A DNA stretch of 64,000 nucleotides from Rhynchopus euleeides (Eukaryota > Euglenozoa > Diplonemea > Diplonemida > Diplonemidae). The stretch spans positions 1,178,001 to 1,242,000 of the forward strand of contig OY723293.1 of assembly GCA_963210315.1 (NCBI GenBank), in the 5' to 3' direction. Position numbers and translations under genes: made by a program. Every line of letters starts with the position of its first letter. Within the stretch, counting starts at the first letter, position 1. The notes under the pieces are model-generated. The model was not told the DNA's origin, ran no database searches, and saw only the letters and a list, made by a program, of their open reading frames with translations. Positions 48,846-59,229 of this stretch are shown here, piece by piece.

Positions 48846-51545
48846 GATGATAGCGCAGTGAGTACGATATACTCTCCCAACGACAGGTGCTTTTGTCAGG
48901 CAAGAATGCAACAACAGGGGAAGTGCTAGGTGATTGCCGCCACACAGTCTCATCGCGCCTGCCAAATCACACACCGCATTTCAGCAGGCGATTCTTTCTG
49001 TGTGTTTCATGCGATCAACGGGACAAAAATATATCATTTTTCTCGTTTACCTTTCGTATTCTCCATGAATGGTCCTGCGCGAACCCCCCGCCAGTTGCAT
49101 TTTGTTCAATCCACCCTCAACCAAGCTTGCTTTGTCACAGCGAAAGATCCAGTGGATGCGCACGGCCTGCGTGGTGTGTTTTGATGCAGCAACAGAACAC
49201 CACCGGGTCAAAGCGGCACCCCTCCCTTCCGCAGGGGCTACAACAGCACTGCCGCTCGTGCGCACAAACAACACGGACCTCCTCACGACAGCGGGTCGGC
49301 AGTAGAAGATGTGCGGGCAAAGGTATTCTCCATCGTGAAACTTTCGGTCAAGTTTGGTGATCTTCTCCTATGCCAAAGATAGGATGAAATACACCCAACT
49401 ATGAACCGTTTTCGCCGCCGTGTCGAAGACCCCCCCGCATATATTGCAGTTTGATGGATCCGATGATTCATTGTATGTTGAGGCTGTTCGGCTGTTCTGC
49501 CCCCTCCATTAGGCCGGCATAGTGTGGTTTGGCACCACACCCTGTGCCTGGCACAAGAACACAGGGACGGTACTTCGTCTCACAAGAAGGCTGGGGGAGG
49601 AGGGAGTGGGGAGGGGGGGGGGGGTTCACACACAGCAAGAGTCTTGTCACATTGAAAAAGATAGTTGGCAGCGCTTGGGGTGACAAAATGCAATCTACCT
49701 TGCCTTGATGCTATGACTGTGCGCACATTCACATCGTCATCAGGGGAACCATGTGAGGTTTGTTCACCCGGGTTTGGCGCACAAACAACATCGATATTTT
49801 TTGTTAGTTCGGCGTAGCCAACTGAGGAAACTTTCTGTGCCTTTAGCTGGATCGTGCGTCCCCACTCACACCACTTCATCAGACCGGGGAGTGGTGTACA
49901 CAAAGAGTGGGGTCTGCGAGCCAACAAAACAACTTTCGGCAGCAATTGGTTTGTTGTCTTGTTTTGCTGTCATTTTACGATCCAGCGGGGGCACAGATAT
50001 TATTTTCGTAGGCATCTCCCCACCCCCGACAAACCTGGGAGACTCGCCTTCCACTCTCTTTCGCTCTCGGCAATCAAAACACCCCCGCATTTAAACAGAT
50101 GCAGGGTCATGCGGGGCGATCCCTTTACAAGTCATAGCAACAGGTTCAAATCTTACAGCAGCTGTGGGGGATGTACTTTCGAAAATGCCTCCCACCGATG
50201 CACGACCCCTCCCATCCCCCCCTTGCATACTGCTCTGTCCAGAATCAGGCGGGCTGGGCGATGTGTTTAAGGAACGAAGGAACATTGCTCTAGCTGATCT
50301 CTGGAAGACTGGCTGGGGGTGGTGTGTAGCGAAGCCTGATATCCTGACGAGAAGGTTAGGTGGCTTGTGGCATGGTCGTCAACATGTTGTCAGCGTTCTC
50401 TCCACAGCTCAAGACGCACAATTCTATGTCGGCGGCTCCAACATGAAGACATGCAGAAGGCCACCCATTTCCCACCCGATGTTTGCACGCCTCCGGGTCC
50501 ACCAATGTGTGTCTGAATAACCCTGTGTTCAATGCAGGCGCAGGTCTTGGAATAATCTTCTCGATTCAAGTTTGCTGGTGTTCAGCCTGAGAAAGGAGTA
50601 TTTTCCAAAAAAAATGTGCCATGCGTGGGGTGTGTGTATTGAAGCAAGAACGTATCCCAGAGTATCGAGATTCTTTTGGAATGGCGTCTCGCTTTCCGGA
50701 GAATACTCGTGGCAGCATCCGGTATTCTGCACACCTGCGCTCGCATGTGCCCTTCGTACAAACAAAGAATGCAAACCCCCAAGTCTTATCGAGAATGCTC
50801 GGGAAAGCTTCTCAAACTACCACGTTCAAGACATCATGTTGCAAGGGAAAATCCTCGTTTTCCGGAAACCCCTCCCCCGCTACCCATGCGCCCCAAATGC
50901 TCCAAACTCACGCCTGGGATAGCCTCTCCCACGCACCGTTGTGGGCGAGTCCCTGCCACGCGCAAGAGGGGCAGGCGTCGTCTTCGGGGGTGGGGTAGCG
51001 TTTGAACCTATGTACCCAGATGTTGTGAGAGGTGGTGTTGTGCACTGCGGGTTCCTGATCTGACCCTCACTAAAAAAGGTGCCACCCCGAGACTTTCCAG
51101 GGAATGAACGGTGTTCGTATGGTACCCCTGAAAAGATTCGAGGAACGGCGTGAAAAAAAAGGGGGGGCCTCTGCAGAGAAGCTCCGCCAAAAAAAATGAC
51201 TGCGGGAAATTGCGGACGATGGAACAACGACGTAAATCAGTCTTTTCAGGGCACCATCGTGCTGGTCATGATGTAACATGTTGTCAAAAAAGTGAGAAAT
51301 GACTCGCGTGCACCCAGCGGGAGTTCCAAGTGAGATTATAGCTGCCGCCACGCTGTGAGATTTCACTTGCCCCCCACAGATCGATCCTGTGCGGCTCACG
51401 CAAAACACATGGCAGGCCACATCCTGTGGGGTGTTGCGATCTCGGTTCATTCTGCATGTGGGGGTATCTCGCATCCACCCTGACCTTCCTCTGATTTATA
51501 TCCCCACCCACGACCACCCCTTGAATGAATTTAAAGACGGCCTTT
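48846..51545. other. Gene-free stretch of degenerate repeats
   Basis: 48,884-49,280 resembles 4,404-4,760, and 49,607-49,807 resembles 3,310-3,525. 50,706-50,797 resembles 47,248-47,380. Near 51,273, TAACATGTTGT matches 2,222. The open frames here are short and frequently interrupted, and I support no gene. The whole stretch looks like layered, aged transposon copies. Confidence 0.5.
49607..49807 (+). repeat. Degenerate dispersed repeat, partner at 3.3 kb
   Basis: Matches 3,310-3,525 in the same orientation, including ATCAGGGGAACCATGTGA and TTGTTCACCCGGGTTTGGCG. It shows that related repeats flank the minisatellite on both sides. Confidence 0.75.
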
Positions 51546-51657
51546 GGGGGCCCTCGCTACCAGTCACGGCTCGTCACAGCTCGTCGTCAGCCAGTGAGGG
51601 GAAGTGGGCCGTGGCTCACTTTTTCTCACTCAGTCACACTTGGTAGCGAAGGCCCCC
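51546..51657 (+). mobile_element. MITE (3-bp TSD family), copy 3
   Basis: A 112-bp copy with left end GGGGGCCCTCGCTACCA and right end TGGTAGCGAAGGCCCCC. The flanking direct repeat is TTT (51,543-51,545 and 51,658-51,660). The interior matches copy 1 (reverse complement) almost base for base, with one extra GTC. Confidence 0.9.
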
Positions 51658-53422
51658 TTTCCTTGGGATTTGATCAATCCCGCCCGCCCCTAAACCCCAC
51701 CCCTGTGCAACATACCTGATGTAGTGAAGACAAAAAGGGGGGGGGGGCAAAAACAAACGATTGATCCAGGTTGTTTTGGGAAGCGTTGCTTCTCCTCACC
51801 ACCCTCGGCAATATCCCCCCCCCCCCCACCCATAACGAGTGAAGGGTGATCATTCTTGTGCTCCCTTCAATTTCGATTTCACTACCCCCACCCTCTCCCT
51901 CAAAGGGCCAGCATAAACATGGCGCCACGCACCTCCCCCCCTTCCCCCTTCCCCCCCACCCCCATCTACCTCCCTCTCGAACTTACCTCACGCCACCCCC
52001 CCCCCCCTTACCTCCCCGACCATACTTCTCAAGACTATTTCCCAAGCTCGCTCCCCCAAGCTGTGTGGTGGATGTTTCCTTCGTGCCGATGGACTTGCCT
52101 GCCCCATGCCGCTTCTCGCATTTTCTACAGGCCAGTCTGAACTGGCCTGCAAAATTTCCTTCCGGCGGCGGTTCTGGGGACTGCGCGAAAGACAGGCCGT
52201 AAGAAATCCACTGAGGAGGTCTTTCAGTCTCTCATGTCAAAAGTGCGTCAGGCCGACAACCGATACAGTTCGGCGGGCCTGCTTTTCTGCATGTTGGAAC
52301 GAACCCCTCCCACTGTGACTTGGTGGACTTCACCCCCCCTTCCCACTCACGTCTCTCTACTGTATGATATGGCCCTGTTGTGTTTCCCCCTTCTGCCGGT
52401 GATGCCTCGCATCTCTTTCCGGCAAAATGCCCCCTGGACCCCGCTCTCAGCAGGGCTCGAGATTCAGGCTGTCTTGTGTGTTCCTTGTGGTTATCCGTGG
52501 GTGGCCACTTCCTGCTGTGGGCTTTGCACAAGCAGCAGGATGTGTAATCTGCCAAAAAAAAACTCTTGATTTCAAAGTGAAAATATGAGGGGTGTGGGTC
52601 ATATCTCAATCGCAATGGGCGGGGTGGTGTGGGGCGTGGACAACGGGGCGAGCGGGAGTTTCCATTGCTCAAGCGTTTCAGGGGGAGGGGGGGGGGGGGG
52701 GAGATTTTTACTGCAACAGGGCTCCTGTCGGTGTCAAAAAGACAGTAGGCAGCGCTCCCCAGCTTGGGATGATCTGCCGGGATTCCAGCTTCAGTCGAAG
52801 TGGCTACCCTGTGGGGCAGGCTTTGAATGATTTGGGCTATCCCTTGACCCTGCTCTTCACAGGCCTCCCAGGTGGGAGCCGCCATCATTTATGGTTGCCC
52901 CGTGCGTCGTCGTCTCTTCTGTGATTACCACACTACTCCACACTAAAGCGTATTGTAGTTTGGGTTATCGTGCTGGCATCGCCGAGTGTCCCCTAGAGCA
53001 CACAACGTGAGAATCGGGCTCGCTAGGCACAAAACCAACGCAGAGGGGTGGTGGGTATTCTCAGGACCGGCTGTATCCGCGTGTGTCACATTTACCGTCT
53101 CTGACCTCTGTGGACTGGATAGCCTGGCTTGATTGTCTGAGTCAGGCGAAGCCGCACCAGAGTACTACTCTGGATGGTCTGCACCAATCGTTGAATGCCG
53201 GAAGTAACGTGTGCGACTGACATGGAACAGGGTTCAGGTTCTCAACGTAACATGATGCGATAATGCACTCGAGAGACAGACAGGGTTGGCACTGTGCCAT
53301 GCAACCGAAGAAGGGCCCGAAGCGGCGGGAGGGGATGTGGCATCGCATTATGTCTGGATTGGCGGGATCCGAAGATGGTACCCCTTCGCCCCCACACCCC
53401 CCCTATCCCCCCCCCTTTACAC
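51658..53422. other. Gene-free stretch upstream of the phospholipase gene
   Basis: Contains C-rich pyrimidine tracts (51,930-52,015), a perfect hairpin CAGGCCAGT / ACTGGCCTG with loop CTGA at 52,128-52,149, and G-rich runs near 52,690. About 52,730-52,760 (AGTAGGCAGCGCT) resembles the dispersed repeat at 49.65 kb. Frames of up to about 218 residues on the minus strand (52,232-52,888) show no family signature, and I do not call them. Confidence 0.4.
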
Positions 53423-53490
53423 CGAGTGAAGGATGATCAGCCGCGTGTGTGCTTCCCTTCTATTTCTGCTTCACTACCCCACCCCCTCCT
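53423..53490 (+). repeat. Conserved block upstream of the phospholipase gene
   Basis: Resembles 51,836-51,900 in the same orientation: CGAGTGAAGG-TGATCA, then GTGCT-CCTTC, TTTC-TTCACTACCCC and CACCC-CTCC. A weaker relative appears near 58,650-58,700. It lies about 340 bp before the start codon. It may be a shared repeat or part of a promoter region; the sequence does not decide. Confidence 0.5.
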
Positions 53491-53831
53491 GGCGCTCTTC
53501 CTTTTGGGGATAACCTCCGACATGCCGACACACCACACACACATGCATTTTTTTTGGGTGCAGTTGGAGCGAATATCACCATGTCTGACACACAGATGAA
53601 TGAATCACATCTGATACGCCTACACACATCACCGCAGGAGCGGCACTCTACACTACCTCCCTCCCTCTTCCTGCCCTGCCGGGCTGCGAGGTCTGCTGCT
53701 GGGCACATCGCCACTTGTATCGATATCGACACCAGCCCTTGAGAGGCAGGCGGGGGGTGCAGCAGCAGCGCCGTCCCATCCGCTGCGCCCGATGGAATGA
53801 GGCTGACGAGCGGGCAGGCGCGCCAGGGGAT

Positions 53832-56800
53832 ATGCGTCGGTTTGCCTCCGACCCGCGCGCAGGCGGCATCCGTGACCCGCCGCCGCATCACCCGGAGGGT
53901 GGGCTGCGCCGCCCGCTGCTCTACAACCAGCCCCCATACCCCTCGGATGACGCACACCAGCTCCACTACCAGCACCAGCACCACCACCACCACCACCACC
54001 ATCCCGCCACGTACTACCCACAGATTCAGCAGGGAGGTGCGACGTCTCCTCTGACCCTGTCAACAAGCACGAAGACAACGACAAGCAGTATCGGGGAGCC
54101 TGGTGTTGGGGAGCCGGTGTCGCCGTATTCGAGGGTGGGGCCGTTCGAGGCGCCCTCACCCCTCGGGGGGGATGCGGCCCACCCGAGGCAGCGCCTGGGG
54201 TTCGGCTACCGCAGGCAGCCCAGGCGTGTCGGCACCGGCACCGTCGTCCGCCCCCCGGGCACGGCGGGCACCGCTGTCGACTTCGACCTCCTCCAGGGGA
54301 AGTGGCGCACCGCCTCCGGGCAGCTGGCGCATGTCACAGGGGCCACCGTCATCTTCACCTATCCGGACGGGACGGTGCTGCCCCCGCCCCGCCTCCTCGC
54401 CGCACCCTCCGGCAGAATCCTCCTCATGGGTGTCGAGCTGGTCCGTGCCGCAGTCAACTGCGCTATCTGGGATGACGCCGATGTGTGGACCCCTGCGCCA
54501 GACGCACCCCCCCCTGTGGAGCGACTCGCCCTGCCCCCCACGCCGGTGTACAGCACGACGGGGTCGCCCTTGGAGAGTGTGCGGGGAGGGGGCGGGTTCG
54601 ATGCGCGGCCCCCTCTCACGCCGCTGTCGCCTGCGCAGGAGATTGTGCTGCACCGGCCTTCGCGCAGGTTTGGGTACCGCCCTGTGGCACAGCCGCCGAG
54701 CCATCTGTCGACCTCTCTGCAGGGGCCGCAGCAGCAGGATATGGTTTCGCGGCAGACGGGGGGGACAGGGGGTGACGGGTCAAGCGATACCGACAGCGCG
54801 GATGAGGTGGATGTGGACCGTGTCCTGAAGGCGTTTGTGTTTGGCACAGATATATCGAGCAGGCGCCGCGCGGCTGCGGTGCGGGACTCTGCGTCACGTG
54901 GCAGCAAGGGGGAGGCGGAGCTGAGTGGCACAACCGCGAACACCTCGTCGCGCCGCATCTCGGCAACGCCCCACCAGCTGTTCCACAGGCTGCAGGGGGT
55001 GACGCATCTCGACAAGGCGCGCCGCGCGAAGGCGAGGAAGAAGATAAAAGGCGTCCTCTGCTGCTGCTGCAAACCCAAGGATGTGGGCGATCAGTACGTC
55101 AGCTTCGACAACGACAAGGGCCCTCCGACTCCCACAGGGGGGGCGGGCCCAATCGACATGACCCCAGACATCCTGGCACACATCAAGCAGCTGCGTGCGG
55201 TGCTCCCTACGGCGAACGTTCAGTACTCCAGCGATGCTGCGCGGGATCTGGATTATCTCGACCTCGCCAATGTTGTCTACACAGCCTTCAGCAAGTTCCC
55301 TGATGTGCGGAGGTTTTCGAGGCACAGACGGTGGGGGATTATACAGCTTGCCGTGCAGAATGAGGCGATGAAGGATGCTTTCCTCGAGGCGAGCGTGATG
55401 CCGGGTGACCCTCGGGTGAGGCCCTCCCACCAGGAGAAGGTGCGTCTGATGGAGCTGTGGTGGACTGTCGATGAGGATTCCAGCGGGCATCTCGATCTCC
55501 GCGAGCTCCGCACGCTGATGGGGCTGCTCAACGTCTCCATCAAGCCGTCTGTCCTGAAAGAGCGCGTGAGGGAGTTCGATAAAGACGGGAATGCGAAGTT
55601 TGACTTTGCGGAATTCACCGCATTCTACGACTGGCTCCGCAGGAGATACGAGCTGAAGGAGGTGCACCAGAAGCATTTCGCAGGCAGGGGTGATTCTGAT
55701 GCGATTGAATCGTTGCGGCGGTTCTTCTCTGAGGTGCAGAAGGAGTCCCTAACAGACACCCAGCTGACGAAGGTCGCGCATGAGTGGCAGATCCGCGAAC
55801 CGGGGTCCAGCGAGCCCGACGTGTCTGTCGCGTGGGACCTCCAAGAGTTCTCACGGTACCTCATGTCGGGGCACAACACCTGGTTTGACCCTGATGTGAA
55901 GAAGCGGACCCACGATATGACGCAGCCCATCACGCATTATTTTGTGAATTCGTCGCACAACACCTATCTGACGGGGGACCAGCTCCTCTCGGAGAGCAGC
56001 CCAGAGATGTACACCTACGCCCTGCTCAGCGGGTGCCGCTGTGTGGAGATCGACTGCCATGACGGCCCTGATGGCAACCCTATTGTATACCACGGGTATA
56101 CGAAAACCACCAAGATTTCCTTCGAGTCTGTTGTGGAGGCCATCAACAAAGATGCGTTTACGACGTCCGACATGCCGGTGATCATCAGCCTGGAAGTGCA
56201 CACCTCAGAGGAGCAGCAACGGAGGATGGCGAGCATCATGCGTGGCGTGTTTGGAGCGAAGCTGCATCTTTCGATTGCACTCTCTGAAGCTGACGCGATG
56301 GCAGTGTCCCCTGAGTCATATGACGAGAATTTTCACAGGAAATACACCCCGAAGTCGTTGAAGAAGAGGATTCTCCTCAAGGGGCCTATGACGGCGGATG
56401 GTGCTGATTTCAAGGATATGAACCCGACGGATTCGCAGATAAACAGCAAATCGCAGGCCTCGCACAAGCTGAAGGTGGCCAAAGAGCTCAGCGAGATCAT
56501 ATTCTTCAGGAATACAAAGCTGAGGCCGGGAGGGCCGTCCTCCCACGGGAAGGGGATGGGGAAGATCTATGAGTGTACCTCACTCTCGGAGATCACAGCC
56601 GACAAGATGTGCCGGAGCAAAGACGACAAGGTCCTCCGTGCGCTGACTGAGATGAACAAGTCGGCCATGACACGCATCTACCCCAAGGGGACACGCGTTG
56701 ACTCGACTAATCTGTATCCATACTCCTGGGTGTATGGTTCGCAGCTGGTTGCCTTCAACGTGCAGACCCCCGACTTCCCTGTCAGGCTGAACCGTGCCTT

Positions 56801-57407
56801 TTTTCAGCAGAACGGCGGCTGTGGGTACCTTCTCAAGCCGAGCCGGATGCGGGTGGATGGGGAAGACCCGCTGGTCCCCCAAGTGCGTGCGAAACAGCTG
56901 GCACTTTCGCTCATATCGGGAGGGAATCTGCCGAAGCCGAACATGGAGCAGAAGGGCGAGATCATCGACCCGTTCGTGCGGGTTATCATCTCCGGTGGCC
57001 CGCAGGACGACACTCATGCGCGCCCGTTCCGCACCAAGGGGGTGTCGGACAACGGGTTCAACCCTGTGTGGAATGAGACCTACCGCATCACCATACACGA
57101 TCCGGAGACTGCGATTGTCACAATCCGTGTTATGGATGGGGATGCCCTCGGGTTCGACGATTTCATCGGGGAGGCGTCGTGCCCATTCCAGGCGCTCCGG
57201 CAGGTATGGAAGTGGTTTTTTCACGGGGCTCTTGTCAGAAAGACGATGGCGGGGGCAAGCTTTTTTGTGCAACAAGGAGCAGGCCCCTGGCGAGCTGTCT
57301 TTGTGTTGTTCCGCACACGGCTTGCGTGGAATGTGCCCAACCGTGCTCTACACACCGCCTTCATCGGCAAGAGGGTTTGTGGGTTTGTGGAAGCGTCGAC
57401 ACGTTAA
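53832..57407 (+). CDS. Phosphoinositide-specific phospholipase C, delta-like
   Basis: Predicted to hydrolyse PIP2 to IP3 and diacylglycerol at membranes, in calcium signalling. The first in-frame ATG is at 53,832 (context GGATATG), giving 1,191 residues; non-ATG sequence upstream also stays open. Order: a disordered N-terminus with a poly-His run (about 43-56), a small Trp/Gly-rich module (about 154-219, from LQGKW), a basic patch followed by CCCC (410-413), EF-hand loops at 547-558 (DEDSSGHLDLRE) and 583-594 (DKDGNAKFDFAE), the X domain from about 696, the Y domain to about 1,003, and C2 from about 1,020. Catalytic residues His709, Glu739, Asp741, His754 and Glu788 have the spacing of PLC-delta1 His311, Glu341, Asp343, His356 and Glu390. 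No PH domain is evident. The C2 calcium-loop Asp residues at 1046, 1102, 1104, 1109 and 1110 are present. After Gln1124 a donor-like GTATGG begins (57,204), so the last ~67 residues and the stop are uncertain. Confidence 0.93.
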   Translation: MRRFASDPRAGGIRDPPPHHPEGGLRRPLLYNQPPYPSDDAHQLHYQHQHHHHHHHHPATYYPQIQQGGATSPLTLSTSTKTTTSSIGEPGVGEPVSPYSRVGPFEAPSPLGGDAAHPRQRLGFGYRRQPRRVGTGTVVRPPGTAGTAVDFDLLQGKWRTASGQLAHVTGATVIFTYPDGTVLPPPRLLAAPSGRILLMGVELVRAAVNCAIWDDADVWTPAPDAPPPVERLALPPTPVYSTTGSPLESVRGGGGFDARPPLTPLSPAQEIVLHRPSRRFGYRPVAQPPSHLSTSLQGPQQQDMVSRQTGGTGGDGSSDTDSADEVDVDRVLKAFVFGTDISSRRRAAAVRDSASRGSKGEAELSGTTANTSSRRISATPHQLFHRLQGVTHLDKARRAKARKKIKGVLCCCCKPKDVGDQYVSFDNDKGPPTPTGGAGPIDMTPDILAHIKQLRAVLPTANVQYSSDAARDLDYLDLANVVYTAFSKFPDVRRFSRHRRWGIIQLAVQNEAMKDAFLEASVMPGDPRVRPSHQEKVRLMELWWTVDEDSSGHLDLRELRTLMGLLNVSIKPSVLKERVREFDKDGNAKFDFAEFTAFYDWLRRRYELKEVHQKHFAGRGDSDAIESLRRFFSEVQKESLTDTQLTKVAHEWQIREPGSSEPDVSVAWDLQEFSRYLMSGHNTWFDPDVKKRTHDMTQPITHYFVNSSHNTYLTGDQLLSESSPEMYTYALLSGCRCVEIDCHDGPDGNPIVYHGYTKTTKISFESVVEAINKDAFTTSDMPVIISLEVHTSEEQQRRMASIMRGVFGAKLHLSIALSEADAMAVSPESYDENFHRKYTPKSLKKRILLKGPMTADGADFKDMNPTDSQINSKSQASHKLKVAKELSEIIFFRNTKLRPGGPSSHGKGMGKIYECTSLSEITADKMCRSKDDKVLRALTEMNKSAMTRIYPKGTRVDSTNLYPYSWVYGSQLVAFNVQTPDFPVRLNRAFFQQNGGCGYLLKPSRMRVDGEDPLVPQVRAKQLALSLISGGNLPKPNMEQKGEIIDPFVRVIISGGPQDDTHARPFRTKGVSDNGFNPVWNETYRITIHDPETAIVTIRVMDGDALGFDDFIGEASCPFQALRQVWKWFFHGALVRKTMAGASFFVQQGAGPWRAVFVLFRTRLAWNVPNRALHTAFIGKRVCGFVEASTR
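53955..54003 (+). repeat. CAC-rich poly-His tract inside the phospholipase gene
   Basis: A CAC/CAG trinucleotide run encoding an interrupted then uninterrupted His stretch near residues 43-56. Such tracts change length easily and this one lies in a presumably disordered N-terminus. Confidence 0.85.
57204..57276 (+). other. Intron-like sequence in the C2 coding end
   Basis: GTATGG follows the codon for Gln1124, inside the C2 fold after FIGEASCPFQALRQ. Nearby acceptor-like AG dinucleotides end at 57,276, 57,279 and 57,282. All three would put the downstream exon out of the frame in which the following text reads GPWRAV...VPNRALHTAF, which resembles a C2 closing strand. Either the donor or acceptor is different, the intron is not real, or a base is missing or extra in the sequence. 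Confidence 0.4.
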
Positions 57408-59229
57408 GTTTAAGGGGTAGAGGAAGAGCAGGGCAGACCTGAAGTGTCACTTTCTCGGCTTTCAGGCACAACAAACCTCCCCTCTGCACTTGCTCTGTGA
57501 CCAGCGCCTGTGAAAGCGGGGACCCACATGAAACCCACGCCATGTCACAGCACACTGTGCAGTGATATCTCATAATCATAAACCCAGAAATTTGCACCGC
57601 ACTCCACTTTTGATGTTCTTGATGTTTGTGTGTTGTGTTCTTCTCTATGTCCGGCCAAGACTCCACACCACACCACGCTATCACAGGGATTCCGATCCGT
57701 TCCACTGTACGATGCGCAGTACCGTTCACTCGAGTCTTCCTTTGTGCTGTGCAAGATCGACGTGTCATAGACAGGGGCCTCTGGGTCAGCTGATTCACTA
57801 CACAATTTGAGTGAACAGAGGGGGCAGTCGGCTGTCTGTGTCTGTAGCTTTCTCCACGCCGCTGCCTGCTCCCCTTGGAGGAAGAGTGGCAGGGCATGCT
57901 TTGTACCTTTGTCGGTGTCTATAGCTAGTAGTGTAGCAATGGGGGGGTCTTGGAGAAGAGGGGGGGGGGGGGGCAGGGGGTGGGATAACGGCCCTCTTGC
58001 CCCTCTTTTTATCCCGGTTTTCATCCTGGCCCCTGATGGGGGGATTTCTCTGCTCGGTGTTCTTATTTTTCGTATTTTTCAACTACAAAAAACAAACAAA
58101 CAAAACACAAAACGGATGGGGAGCGCCGTCTCCCATCACTTTCCACAAAATGATTGTTTTCGCGGTAGTTACGTCTTTGCACGCCAAGCTGTTTGACTGG
58201 AGGAAAAAAAGGAAAGAAAGAAAGGACAGCAGCCTCTCGCACGTCGGGTTGGTGATCTTCGATACCAATAACCAGATGATGTGTTGGTGCTGTGGGCAGA
58301 TTTTTTTTTGCAAAGCCACAAGGGTGAGAGAGGAAATGTTGTACCTCTGAAGCTTTAGGATTAGCACCCTCAATGCCAGTTCACATGGCCTTCGCACCGC
58401 CGTGCTATTCAAGCGATCACTCAAACGAAAATTAACGGTCCGGGGACTTGCCATTTTTTTGGAGTTCCTAGATAGCGTGCTTCTATCTATTTGCGTAATG
58501 AGTACAACATCCCCCCCCGCCCCCCCTATGTCCATCGAAATTGTTGAAAAATCCCTAGATAGTCTACCTGTGCCATTACTTGGCTGTGGTGATTGCGAAT
58601 ACCCCATCCCCCCGACCGTGTCTTCTGTTGAAGGGAGAGGTCGACTCTGTGCCTTGCCTTTCTCTGATTTGCTACTCAACCCCCACCCCCTCCCGAGCGC
58701 CTTCAGCTTCACACACATCCATCCAAAAATTGCAATGTTGGATTAGCGGGCCGGCATCGAACTGAAGTCCACGAAACATTCAAAAAAAACAATTGTGCAT
58801 CTTTATCTGGGGGGAGGGGATGGCCCTGCTTTCTTCCCAACACGAATTCACCCATTGAAGAAACCACATGCGAATTTCGCTCGTGGGTGTGGGCGCGTCG
58901 GTGAAGGAAAGGGCGGTATGGAGAGGGAGGCCGAGGGGTGGCCGAACGCACTACCAGGGAACGGACCTGGGCGCCTTTGCTCAGAAGTGCAGAAAAGTGG
59001 AGCCAGAACGCCTCACAGAAATATAGCCACCTGATTTGACCTGAGTTTCGGCAGTGTTTGGGCATTGCTCTGCCCAAAAAAAGCCCCGATTTGGGGCAAT
59101 CAGATGGGAGGCGGAGCAAGGTGACACTGTTTGATGCAAAGAGCTCAGGCCCTCCCCCACGTTTTAAGCTCTTCGGATGCGAAACGACTGTATCCCGAAC
59201 TGTGGATACGCACAACATGGGGTCTTCTG
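57408..59229. other. Gene-free stretch downstream of the phospholipase gene
   Basis: No further gene is supported. A G-rich run lies at 57,960-57,975 and the dispersed-repeat fragment at 58,347-58,390. Minus-strand open frames of 211 and 178 residues (58,083-58,718 and 58,709-59,245) have no recognisable domains and overlap a repeat, so I leave them out. I could not identify a polyadenylation signal with confidence. Confidence 0.4.
58347..58390 (+). repeat. Dispersed repeat family, fragment
   Basis: CTGAAGCTTTAGGATTA-CACC followed by ATGCCA-TTCACA-GGCC matches the inside of the 43.3-kb copy. Confidence 0.65.

Noticed and set aside
50130..50170. tRNA gene suggested by GGTTCAAATC
   Set aside because: The T-arm cannot pair and no matching acceptor, D or anticodon stems are visible in either direction.
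52232..52888. 218-residue minus-strand frame
   Set aside because: Pro-rich low-complexity text overlapping homopolymer runs, with no recognisable domain.
53715..53831. N-terminal extension of PLC from a TTG codon
   Set aside because: The upstream stretch is open but lacks an ATG and conserved features. The first ATG at 53,832 has a purine at -3 and precedes the coding-like text.
54359..55676. Large minus-strand open frames opposite the PLC gene
   Set aside because: They are mirror images of a GC-rich coding strand. The plus strand encodes recognisable EF-hand and PLC domains.
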